Below are positions 1 to 10,343 of a DNA stretch of 64,000 nt, piece after piece. Below the pieces are notes generated by a model. The model searched no databases. It was not told where the DNA came from and saw only the letters and a program-made list of their open reading frames with translations. The first letter of the stretch is position 1; each line of letters opens with the position of its first letter. Origin of the DNA: Bimastos eiseni (Eukaryota > Annelida > Clitellata > Crassiclitellata > Lumbricidae); NCBI GenBank assembly GCA_959347315.1, contig OY365811.1, positions 43,835,572 through 43,899,571 of the forward strand, given 5' to 3'. Both the position numbers and the translations under genes were made by a program.

Positions 1-195
1 ATTATGCAACGACCTCCTGGTTTGTTGAAAAGTATTAGCAAAACTATTTGTATTGTTATTGCAATACTTTTTATGATGAAGTAGTATTATTGGTAATGCA
101 ATACTTTTATCCAGTATTGTTAACAGCCCTGCTGGGTGGCCATCTAGCAACAACTGACGCACAGTTGATGCAGCACAAGTTGTCGTCGTCTATAC

Positions 196-291
196 CTTGG
201 TGAGGTTCTTTGGCAGAGTGTAAGGCAGGATGAGCTTCATGAGGCCATAGACACCGCTGTAGTGTTTGTTTGGGATCCAAGAGACATGTGG
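196..291 (-). CDS. LARGE1: LARGE exon 6
   Basis: Encodes [20 protein letters not shown] and then [11 protein letters not shown], 32 codons in phase 0. Acceptor ttgttgtag|CCA, donor ACCAAG|gtatag. The next exon (with the DTD metal-binding motif in the family) is outside the window. Confidence 0.9.
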
Positions 292-3200
292 CTACAACAA
301 CACCAGCAACAACAACAGCAACATCAACCGAAAGATGAATTCAATCAACTCACAAAAGACAATCAACGTCACTATTCATTCTGTTCAATATCTTCTACAT
401 CTGTTGAAAGTAAATTGGCAGCAGATTCCTATCTGGAAGAGGGAGGAAGGAAGGGAGAAGGATTTAAAAGAAAATCTGGAACACAGTTTATTCGTCTCAG
501 AAAGCCGAAAGTTAGGATCAGTTGTTGGCAAGTTATAATGCTTCCAGAGGATTTTTGTAATGATAAAGCAGACAGCAAATCAATCACTAACAGCAAATCA
601 ATCACTAACAGCAAATCAATCACTAACAGCAAATCAATCACTAACAGCAAATTAATCACTAACAGCATTCCGATTCAATGAAAGTTAACTGAAGAACAAT
701 TCAAACTCCAAAGCTTTTCACATAGATTGACTGTTCTTTCAACACTGCCTTCGATAAACTATTCAATGATGCAACATAAAAGGTGCTATATGAATAAATG
801 TAAGAATGCTATCGGATGTGAGTTAGTCAATCAATCTCACCTTCAGCTCATCTGCCACATAAAAGGAAACTTGAACTGCAAAAAATTCAGAAAAGATGTC
901 AATATCTAAACACTATTCTATTCTGTTCTATTCTAGTTACGGATTTATAAAATGCCTCTCACAGCACAACATAATCAGATGCACTCCCAGTGCGAAAACC
1001 CCTAGAGAAGAGAAAAGCAGAGCAGAAACAGTTGTGCTACTAGATAGAATGGTAGCACGAGTCACAACAGGAAGGCTGTTCCATAGCGAAGGACCAGCAG
1101 AGGCATAGGCACGATGCTGAGCTGTGGCAGTTCTAGACTGAGGCACTAGAAGATCAGGACAGTCTAAAGAGCGGAGGGAACGTGCAGAGGTAGTTGAGAT
1201 AGGTTGTCTGATAAGATCTCCAAGCGTGGAGCTTGACCCAACAACGTTTCGTATGTAAGAAAGAGAATTTTGAACTGAATCCTATCAGTTAGGGAAAGCC
1301 AATGAAGATGTTCAGTCAAGAAAGTAGAAATATGTGAGAAACGAGGGAGACGGGCAATCAAACGAGCAGCTGTGTTGAGTAGAGACTGGAGCAGAGTGAG
1401 TTTTGGAAGAGTTTAGTGAAAGACGATTTGAGGACATCCAGCAGTTGAGATCAGCAGTGAGAGATTCAATGGACTTGCAAAGAGCAAGCTGGTTGAAAGA
1501 GTAGCAATGCATGAAGGCCTGAACATTGTCAACGTAGAGGTGACATGATGCCGAGTGTGTTTGGCAAAGAGACAAGGAATATCAGCTGTAAACATGATGT
1601 AGAGAAGTGGACCCAGAACAGATCCTTGAGGAAACTGGTACTCATTAAAAATCAGAAATATTTCATTGGGTTATCAAGAAAGTTTAATCAGCCTGAATAG
1701 CAAGAATCTGTGATGTCGATCAATTACAAACATCAACTTCATCTGGGTTTGCACAAAGAGATCAATGAATTGACAGCACTCACTTTTACATATCAAACAC
1801 ACCATGCGCTTTGTCTTACGCTACAGTTCGATTCTCAGCGATTAATTCATCAGAGAATGAAGACAATAACAGCGAAGAGAACAATGACAACAATGAAGAG
1901 AACAGCGACAATAGTGAAGAGAACAGCGACAATAGTGAAGAGAACAATGACAACAACAAAGAGTACAACGACAATAGCAAAAAGAACACGGGCAATAGCA
2001 AAGAGAACAATGACAACAGCGAAGCGAAGACAACAATGAAAAACAGCGAAGCAAACAATGACAATAACGAAGAGAACAATGACAACAGCAAAGAGAACAA
2101 TGACAATAGTAAAGCAAAGAGAACAACGACAAGAAAAAAATGACATGACAATGGTAGGAACTCACCGGCCGGAACGTACCACGTACGAAAGACTGTCTCC
2201 AGAATGCGCTGAGCGATCTGGTCAGAAATGAAATGGAAATGCAGATGATTCTTACGATAGAACAAGATGCTCTTGATAAGGGTCACGACCTCCCGAGTCG
2301 AATTGTACTTCGTACAGACGATGGCAATGTGCAGGACCTGAAAATGCAGACAACAATCCAATGAAATCCAATCGAATGATTTCTATAATGACATTATCAT
2401 AATGTCCAAGATTTAATGATCTTTAATTTCAGGTAAATCATCACAATGAAACAACCTGAGTGAAACCAGAAGCAGATCATGCAACCAGAAGCAGATCAAA
2501 CAACCAGAAGCAGATCATGCAACCAGAAGCAGATCAAACAACCAGAAGCAGATCAAACAACCAGAAGCAGATCATGCAACCCGAAGCAGATCGTGCAACC
2601 ATAAGCAGATCTTGCAACCAGAAGCAGATCATGCAACTAGAAGCAGATCATGCAACCAGAAGCAGATCATGCAACCCAAAGCAGATCAAACAACCAGAAG
2701 CAGATCAAACAACCAGAAGCAGATCATACAACTAGAAGCAGATCATGCAACCAGAAGCAGATCAAACAACCAGAAGCTGATCAAACAACCAGAAGCAGAT
2801 CAATCAACTAGAAGCAGATCATGCAACCAGAAGCAGATCATGCAACCAGAAGCAGATCATGCAACCAGAAGCACTAAGAGTGGGTCATGCTGACCATTCC
2901 TCCTTTCCCTCTGCGCTTCACAACTCCAGCCATGTCTTAGGTTGACGTCAACCTCCTTAAAAGAGCCATAGTGACTGCCTTACCTATTCACTATGTCTTC
3001 GATCCCACAATCAAGAGGTCCCGCTGCTCATGCACTAATCCGGCCAGATGTCATATCATCGAATGCTATACAAATGAATCTATTCCTTATATATAATTGC
3101 CTCCGTTTCTTCACTCTCTCACAGCGCTGAGGTCATTAAACTAATTTCGTGATTGTTCATATCTAATATACCTGCACTGCATCTGCAGGCAGTTCAATGG

Positions 3201-5012
3201 ACTGTATACTTATGTACTTACTCTTACAATAGTGGGTGACAACAAAGGGTATGCAAGTTAAAAGGCATGCATTCTTTGAGAGGATTGGTCTATGCTTTTG
3301 ACATGAATCCCATTATAATGTAAAACGACTTAAACAGTAGAACAGACGAGAAATGTCTGAAGAAATAGTCGTCAGTGAATAGAGAAACAACAGTGAGAGA
3401 TCTGCGTTCAGCTGTAGATGGCTTCATCTTTCTTCTACCTGACATTTTGGGATCTCTGGATCAAGGACGCATCTGTTGCGAATCAAGACATCGTCCGTAT
3501 CGGTGTAGTTCAGCGTAGAATCATCACTTAGATTCATAAACTGGTGATTGAGAGAGTCATCAATAGATGGTGACTGCATTCTGTGTCAACAGAAGACAAA
3601 GAAAGAAGCAGCTGCTCAGTCAAGACAGGACACCACAGACAGACAGACAAGACAAACACTGCTCCTCCTCCCCTGAAATGACTACCTTCACAATATAACT
3701 GATTCAAAATATCGGATATTGCAGGAAGACTTCTCAGTCAACAGAAATTAAACAAATGAACTGATGACAATTGCTGTCAACAAAATCAGATCATAATGAC
3801 TTTACTATTTATAGGGCAACTGTCAACTGAGTGTCCACTGCAATCTAGGACACGTTTTATCATAATGCATGTTACAATGGATCTCCGAGCAATATTCCAA
3901 CAAATAATAATAATATCCATAAAATAATATCAACGACAATTTATATGGCACCACAACACAGCCAAGCCACTCCAAGGCTCCTAAAATGAACACAGACAAA
4001 GAGTTATAGATTTATATTTGCCTACTAAATGCGTAAATACATAATTTACAGAAACACAAACACAGTCCAAACGTTGTCCATGCATATAAAAGAGCATCAT
4101 CAGCGCCAGTGCAGCCATCTGACCTCAGTCTCTGCATCAGTAACTCGTTCAATTCTTCCACCTGTCGGATGCGGTGAAGCAGACTGGCTTCATGGTCCTT
4201 GGAATTTGTCTTGTCATTTGCCAGTTCCACCACTTTGCCACCTTTAGACAAACAGATGGATTCACATATATCACACTAAACAACTTTAAATGGATAATAA
4301 GCAAATAATCCTTGAGTTAGGCAAATCAGCCTTAACTAAGGCTGTCAAAAAATGTTGAAATGACTACCCGGGTATCTGTCAACCCGCGCGGTCGGGTACC
4401 CGGGTACCAGACCGCACGAATATTTTGTTAATAAATGCAGAATATTTGTACAATGTCGGGCACCCGAGAATCGATTTTTCTGCCCGGTCAGTCAGCGAAT
4501 ATGACCAACGAAATATTTCTGGCATATGTTCCGGTAAAATCGCGCATTTTTAAGGAATGTCGTTACCCAAGAACTGATCTTTCATTGCCCGGGCACTCAG
4601 CCAATATGGCCAAGGGGATATTTCTGGCATATGTTCTGGTAAAATCGCACATTTTTATGGAATTTCGGGTACTGATCAGCCTCGGTCGGGTACCCGATGA
4701 CAGCCTTAGCCTTAAAACGCTGCTGCTTCTATATAGCCTAAACAAGAAGATGCCCAGCAGAGTTTTTCATTACATGACTTTCAATTGTAAGAAATTCCAA
4801 AAGCACAGGGACCCGTCTCCAAACAAAGCATGTCTGATACAAAGAGAACTCGAGGCTGACTGAAGTCGAATTGATTACAATAGCAAATTGAACGAACTAA
4901 GTCAAGAGAAATGGAAGAACAAACCTTGAGTGTTGAACGAGGACAATGTGAGGATGACGACCGTTACCATGACGACTGCTGCTAAGAGCAAATATCTCAG
5001 TCGAAGTCTCAT
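196..5012 (-). CDS. LARGE1: LARGE-type xylosyl/glucuronyltransferase, 5' part of gene (6 exons, runs off left edge)
   Basis: LARGE enzymes are Golgi type II membrane proteins that build the xylose-glucuronate repeat (matriglycan) on alpha-dystroglycan. Exons on the minus strand: 4925-5012, 4124-4241, 3439-3580, 2166-2337, 841-875, 196-291. All have GT-AG borders and continuous phase (1,2,0,1,0,0), giving 217 residues. The order is a basic N-terminus plus hydrophobic anchor ([14 protein letters not shown]), a charged coiled-coil stem, a linker with NLS and NYT glycosylation sequons, then the first glycosyltransferase domain: [25 protein letters not shown] and [18 protein letters not shown], all close to vertebrate LARGE. 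The DxD motif and second transferase domain would lie left of base 196. The start is the first ATG after an in-frame stop. Family assignment is strong; LARGE1 versus LARGE2 cannot be decided. Confidence 0.9.
292..840. repeat. LARGE intron with 18-bp tandem repeat
   Basis: At about 570-665 the unit CAATCACTAACAGCAAAT is repeated about five times. A CAA-rich stretch at 293-330 is the polypyrimidine tract of exon 6 on the minus strand. No gene seen. Confidence 0.7.
841..875 (-). CDS. LARGE1: LARGE exon 5: 35-nt micro-exon
   Basis: Encodes [12 protein letters not shown] (first codon split), corresponding to the vertebrate segment before [10 protein letters not shown]. Acceptor ttttttgcag|TT, donor CTGAAG|gtgaga. 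The phase fits exactly between exons 4 and 6. Confidence 0.85.
920..1660 (-). mobile_element. LINE 3'-end fragment
   Basis: Minus-strand translation gives broken pieces of a non-LTR retrotransposon C-terminus ([27 protein letters not shown] start of the reverse transcriptase core). Several frame breaks are present, so it is dead. It sits in a LARGE intron. Confidence 0.6.
1855..2135. repeat. AACAATGACAACAGCGAAGA-type imperfect tandem repeat
   Basis: About 13 imperfect copies of a roughly 21-bp unit (GAGAACAATGACAACAGCGAA). It lies in the LARGE intron just downstream of exon 4. Open frames across it (Asn/Asp/Glu-rich) are repeat artefacts. Confidence 0.75.
2166..2337 (-). CDS. LARGE1: LARGE exon 4: start of first glycosyltransferase domain
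   Basis: Encodes [18 protein letters not shown], then [17 protein letters not shown] and [13 protein letters not shown], the first Rossmann-like strands and helices of the GT8-type domain. Acceptor tttcag|GTC, donor GGCCG|gtgagt. Confidence 0.92.
2463..2876. repeat. 19-bp minisatellite in LARGE intron
   Basis: About 22 copies of AACCAGAAGCAGATCATGC with variants (ATCAAAC for ATCATGC). The [14 protein letters not shown] open frames are artefacts of the repeat. Confidence 0.85.
3439..3580 (-). CDS. LARGE1: LARGE exon 3: stem/linker
   Basis: Acceptor gacacag|A, donor TGTCAG|gtagaa. Ser/Asp-rich, with N-glycosylation sequons NLS and NYT, ending [12 protein letters not shown] just before the catalytic domain. 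The Cys pair there resembles the Cys before the first strand in vertebrate LARGE. Confidence 0.85.
4124..4241 (-). CDS. LARGE1: LARGE exon 2: coiled-coil stem
   Basis: Acceptor ctaaag|GT, donor CTGAG|gtcag. It encodes a charged helix with the core [19 protein letters not shown], matching the position of the stem coiled coil in LARGE. This exon is duplicated at 17561-17678. Confidence 0.85.
4336..4709. mobile_element. TIR element (family A), copy 1, in LARGE intron 1
   Basis: Ends are CTAAGGCTGTCA and TGACAGCCTTAG, perfect inverted repeats. The inside is rich in CGGGTACCCG palindromes and repeated GGCATATGTTC blocks. Two related copies are at 15728-16108 and 32650-32950. No coding capacity: a MITE-like non-autonomous DNA transposon. 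Confidence 0.7.
4925..5012 (-). CDS. LARGE1: LARGE exon 1 (coding part): signal anchor
   Basis: Encodes 29 codons plus one base: an Arg-rich start followed by about 18 hydrophobic residues, the usual Golgi type II anchor. Donor is CAAG|gtttgt. The phase-1 end joins exon 2. Confidence 0.85.
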
Positions 5013-5179
5013 GACGACATCTGCGGATGACCACGAAACAGTCGCCTTGGATACTATAGCAGATAACGTCAACTGCAGTCCACCCCTTCTTCGTTGGGAC
5101 AGAAAAGAGGAGGAGAGAAGGTGATCTCTTCAGCCATTCCCTCCACTCTCCATCAGCATCGCCAGTTGAATAAGGCTTC
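5013..5179 (-). other. Probable LARGE 5' UTR part of exon 1, with upstream ORFs
   Basis: A plausible acceptor (attctttag|GAAGCC) lies at 5180-5181, so the first coding exon may carry about 167 nt of leader. Two short upstream ORFs start in it (ATGCTGATGG and ATGGCTGAAG, 9 and about 22 codons). The LARGE frame has a TGA between them and the chosen ATG. Confidence 0.45.
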
Positions 5180-7724
5180 CTAAAGAATACGTACACAACA
5201 TCTGCATTATCAAACGACTCACAGCCGTACTCAACAAGAATTCTTATTAGAATCTAACAACAGTTCTGCACCAATCACAATCCTAATTGACTACTTACTT
5301 GAACTGGCACTTTATAGATGTCAGATTAAAATTAAAAAAACTCTGGTATACATGAGCACTACAGAAAACTTTAGCCATCCTCTGACAACTTGCCCTATCA
5401 GCTGCTTAGCGGGCATCTGTCATGTAGACAACTTCAGTAGTTGCTACGATTTCTATCTGTATTTAACCTGGTCGTGTCGTTTTCACGTCTGTTCGGGTAC
5501 GAGTCCGGATTTACTAGCTTGCTCCAAATCTCACAAAACTTTACCTGATGATCGCTATCACCATAAAAATTAAAAGAGGCCGGTAAAACCTTATTTTAGC
5601 ATTGTAAATCACCCATGTTAAGAAAGAGCGAATTATTCTCCATGGTACATCCAGTTAGGCCCTGTTAGCGTCGGAAGGCCTAGTAGAAGCGGAATTGGTG
5701 AACAGAAGCCAGTTTAACTGTGAGTTGGGTTAGGAAAATATTTATGTCTAACTGGGAGCTGAATTGATTAAATGATTCATGCCTAATGGAGCTGGATTGA
5801 TGAAAACTCGTGGTAAAATGCAAACAAGATTGACGGAAAGATGTCCTAAGTAAATCCAGACCTGTACCTCTGTTCGTCTCCCCATATTCTCACCCGGTCC
5901 CGAATGCAATAAACTTGTCTTCAATGGGCAATTTGAGATATATAAGGCTGGCTTGTGCTAGTTATTATGGCGCCACATCAATTGACCATAATGTCAGATC
6001 TCAGCATGTGAGCCTTTCGACAAAATTCGAATTCCAGAAAACCTTTCACAAAGTGTGACGTTAAACTCACATCTGTAGAAAAACTAGAAGTTGGACAACG
6101 AAGGAAATGTCTTTTAGACATTATCTGTGAAGAACAAAGAAATGAACAAAATATAAAATAATCAGATTGTACTGCATCGCAAAGGATCGTTGTTTTTCTT
6201 GGACATCATCTTGCAAGACACCAAAATTCTTATAGCGCAATGTTAACTCGATTTCATATAATTATTTGTTTTCTGAGTTAAAAGTTAAAACCAGACAAAA
6301 ACGATGAAGATGAAACGGGTGCACAAAGAAAAACTATATAGGAAGAAATGGTTGCCCATGAATAGTTGATAAATAACATACAAGATATAAATTATGCCCA
6401 TGCATCTGCGTTATGAATGGCTGAAAATGAACAGTTTCTTTTACAAATTTAGATAACTTTAATATAAATAGTAAATACTATGTTTTTCCCATATACCCGT
6501 AGTGCGTATGCAGACGGTAATAAAGAATATACTTACTTAATTACTTACTTACTCATTTTACAATTGTATAATTAATGAGAACCTAGACACAAGGAAGTAA
6601 AGAATTAAGCGGCAACATTAATTGGAAGAGTTGAGAATAGCAATGCTAGCATACGATCGAGATATTTTTAAAGTGTTGCGAGTCATTTATTATTTGGAAG
6701 TTTTAACTTAGGTCAGGCTATGATGCAACATTGTGAGGTCCATCTCAAACAAAATGAGGATGAAATTTTGGCTGAGGAAGAGGCGCATCTGAGTGAACGG
6801 TTATCATTTTACAGATCTGCTTTGTATAAAGAATTAAGTGTCAACTTAGTGTTTTCGTGGAAGAAGAATTTAATTTAAACTAATTAATCATGATTAGGCT
6901 AGGTTTACCTCTTTCGTCCGCTAGACACCACCAGACGGGATATAGGCTATGTACGCGTCATAGATATGGCCTATATGTGTGCATGATTGAAGGAAGAGCG
7001 GGAAGGATATAGGGAGTATCTTTATATTTTCTATACCTAATAGAATTATACCTACTTCACGGACAGATGAATTTGCTATAAATATGTGGGTTGACGCAAA
7101 GTTACGGTTGAGGGAAGTAGATGGATCTGGAATTTTCTTGAATTTCTCACGGATACCTATATATATATTGGCTAAGTTTCAGTTTTGGAGGGTTCAAGTA
7201 CAACTTACGAGATTTGAGGTTACCCAAGATTAGATTTGGGTAACAAAAAGCAGGGATCGTCTAGCCTAATTTAATGTAGTCGGAAAAGCTGCTTAGCCTA
7301 ATTGTAGATTAAAAGATGCATTATTTGGTGTCGTCACTCGTCTGTGTGATGGTCAACTGTCACGAGGATCGAATCGATCGATGCTTTGACGAGTATATAG
7401 ACCCCTGTAGTGGTATACATAGTTGCAGTTTAACGACGCTGTGTGGCAGAGGCGTCAATCCCACTCTGAGTGATGGAGGCAAACTCCCCGGTCCCACTTA
7501 CCGGAAGCTATAGATATTCCCACCCCCTAAGACGCAAAAGATGTCCCCCCTACCTGAAATTGGAGGCATTTGCCTCTGGACCCCTGCACGCCTCTGCTGT
7601 GTGATAACAAAAACCATTAGCTTCACCCTCCTCCTTTTTTAGGCTTGGGATTGGCACTGGCAGAGTACAAACAGAGGCAGAGTTACCTCAAGTCAGGCCT
7701 TGATGCATATATATATGTATAAAA
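5180..7724. other. LARGE-CRK intergenic region, left part; nothing recognised
   Basis: AT-rich sequence with no convincing exon, RNA gene or complete transposon. At 7445-7600 a GGCGTC/GGAGGCAAAnTnCC-rich stretch resembles the ends of low-copy repeats at 38180 and 60090. Confidence 0.5.
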
Positions 7725-8797
7725 TTATATAAAAGAGGAGGATTCTGTCTGTATGTCCTTGGCATGCAGTCGATGCATTTGCACAGTTTTAGAGCAATTC
7801 ACTCCAAACTGGCACCGTTGGCTTGGGTACACTTGATACACGCAGTCCAGAGGTTCCTGAAGCCCGCTCACTCCGTCTTCCACGTCTCCCATGGCACAAA
7901 AACCTACGGCGCACCTTCACACACTCATAAAAGCAAAGTTTCCTTCGTACACGTAGCCTATATCAGCTATACAATATCGTTTAGCGGCCACCAGCAGCTG
8001 TCTGCCTGTCTGTCTGCCTGCCTGTCTGTCTGCCTGTCTGTCTGCCTGTCTGTCTGCCTGCCTGTCTGTCTGCCTGTCTGTCTGCCTGTCTGTCTGTCTG
8101 TCTGTCTGCCTGCCTGCCTGCCTGTCTGTCTGCCTGTCTGTCTGCCTGCCTGTCTGTCTGTCTGCCTGTCTGTCTGCCTGCCTGTCTGTCTGCCTGTCTG
8201 TCTGCCTGTCTGCCTGCCTGCCTGTCTGTCTGCCTCTCTGTCTGTCTGCCTGCCTGTCTGTCTGCCTGTCTGTCTGTCTGCCTGCCTGTCTGTCTGTCTG
8301 TCTGTCTGCCTGCCTGCCTGCCTGCCTGTCTGTCTGTCTGCCTGCCTGTCTGTCTGTCTGTCTGTCTGTCTGTCTGCCTGCCTGCCTGCCTGCCTGTCTG
8401 TCTGCCTGCCTGTCTGTCTGTCTGCCTGTCTGCCTGCCTGCCTGCCTGTCTGCCTGTCTGCCTGTCTGCCTGTCTGTCTGTCTGCCTGCCTGCCTGTCTG
8501 TCTGCCTGTCTGCCTGCCTGCCTGCCTGCCTGCCTGTCTGTCTGCCTGCCTGTCTGTCTGCCTGTCTGCCTGTCTGTCTGTCTGCCTGTCTGTCTGCCTG
8601 CCTGTCTGTCTGCCTGTCTGTCTGCCTGCCTGCCTGTCTGTCTGCCTGTCTGTCTGCCTGCCTGTCTGTCTGTCTGTCTGTCTGCCTGTCTGTCTGTCTG
8701 CCTGTCTGTCTGCCTGCCTGTCTGTCTGCCTGTCTGTCTGCCTGCCTGTCTGTCTGCCTGTCTGTCTGCCTGCCTGTCTGTCTGTCTGCCTGCCTGT

Positions 8798-8830
<33 letters not shown>

Positions 8831-9033
8831 TGTCTGCCTGCCTGTCTGTCTGCCTGCCTGTCTGTCTGCCTGCCTGTCTGCCTGTCTGTCTGCCTGCCTC
8901 TCTGTCTGTCTGTCTGCCTGTCTGTCTGCCTGCCTGTCTGTCTGTCTGTCTGTCTGTCTGCCTGCCTGCCTGTCTGTCTGTCTGCCTGTCTGTCTGCCTG
9001 CCTGCCTGTCTGTCTGCCTGTCTGCCTGTCTGT

Positions 9034-9070
<37 letters not shown>

Positions 9071-9190
9071 TGCCTGCCTCTCTGTCTGTCTGCCTGCCTG
9101 TCTGTCTGCCTGTCTGTCTGTCTGCCTGCCTGTCTGTCTGTCTGTCTGTCTGCCTGCCTGCCTGCCTGCCTGTCTGTCTGTCTGCCTGCC

Positions 9191-9223
<33 letters not shown>

Positions 9224-9582
9224 GCCTGCCTGCCTGCCTGCCTGTCTGTCTGTCTGCCTGTCTGTCTGTCTGCCTGCCTGCCTGTCTGTCTGCCTGTCTG
9301 CCTGTCTGCCTGTCTGTCTGTCTGTCTGTCTGCCTGCCTGCCTGCCTACCTGCCTGCCTGTCTGTCTGTCTGCCTGTCTGTCTGCCTGCCTGTCTGTCTG
9401 TCTGCCTGTCTGTCTGCCTGTCTGTCTGCCTGCCTGTCTGTCTGTCTGCCTGCCTGCCTGTCTGTCTGCCTGTCTGTCTGCCTGTCTGCCTGCCTGCCTG
9501 CCTGCCTGTCTGCCTGTCTGTCTGCCTGTCTGCCTGTCTGTCTGCCTGTCTGTCTGCCTGTCTGTCTGTCTGTCTGCCTGCC

Positions 9583-9627
<45 letters not shown>

Positions 9628-10343
9628 GCCTGTCTGTCTGTCTGTCTGCCTGCCTGTCTGTCTGTCTGTCTGTCTGCCTGCCTGTCTGTCTGTCTGTCTG
9701 TCTGCCTGTCTGCTTTGTATAGGAGTATAATTATACGTGAACAATAGAGTACCCCAATCTGACACTGTGTTCGCAATAGCAGAACTAGGAAAAGGCGGTT
9801 ACCTGATCAGAACTTGACTCCCCGGGTTCGGTCTAGCACCGGAAAGAATCGACAGGATTGACTATTGTGTACTTTACTGGTAGCGCCAGTGATTAAGCTG
9901 GTCTCCCTGACGTGGCTTTTGTGGGCGCTGAGAAATTTTCGAAGATTTACAATACATTACAAAGACTTTTGAAGAAATGGTCTATTTGAGCAAGCTACGG
10001 TGAAGTCAAGTTTGCACAATCGGTCTGTGCTGTGAACACTGTTTATTTACATGAATATCAAGATTCTGTGTGTGTGCACATGTCTGTCTTTCCGTTTACA
10101 CTTTTACAGCTATTCACTCGATCGCTCGGGGAACACCTCGGACACCCAGTAGAGGGGTTGGTGGATTGTTGAGGAGGAGGAGGAGGAAGAGGAAGAAGAA
10201 GACGAGGAGGAGGAGGATGTCGTTGGGAAGGATTATGGAGTAGGGGAAAGGACAGGAACAGGAATGCCTCCCCACAACTTCGTCCTCAATCAAAGTGCCC
10301 CATAATCTTCTTCACGCGGGTGAACGCCGGGTACCCGAGCTAG
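7725..10343 (+). mobile_element. Helitron-like element H1 (expanded by a tetranucleotide array)
   Basis: The 5' end (TATATAAAAGAGGAGGATTC, then CTGTCTGTATGTCCTTGGCA) and the 3' end (AATCTTCTTCACGCGGGTGA through CCGAGCTAG|T) match those of H2 at 16431-18242. H1 lacks the canonical first TC (reads TT) and its terminal hairpin is degenerate. No Rep/helicase ORF, so non-autonomous. The internal CTGT array makes up two thirds of it. Confidence 0.65.
7998..9712. repeat. 1.7 kb (CTGT/CCTG)n array
   Basis: Uninterrupted 4-bp periodic DNA mixing TCTG and CCTG, read on the other strand as CAGA/CAGG. Rare variants (CTCT, CTAC) interrupt it. The very long open frames on both strands arise because the period has no stop codon in these frames. 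Confidence 0.97.

Noticed and set aside
4897..5196. A 99-codon minus-strand open frame over LARGE exon 1
   Set aside because: Its phase at the donor does not match exon 2. The overlapping frame starting at 5012 encodes a signal anchor and matches the phase.
7764..9776. Very long open frames on both strands (over 600 codons, Cys/Leu/Ser/Val- or Arg/Gln/Asp/Thr-rich)
   Set aside because: They are produced entirely by the 4-bp CTGT/CCTG array, which lacks stop codons in these frames; no start context, splice sites or homology.
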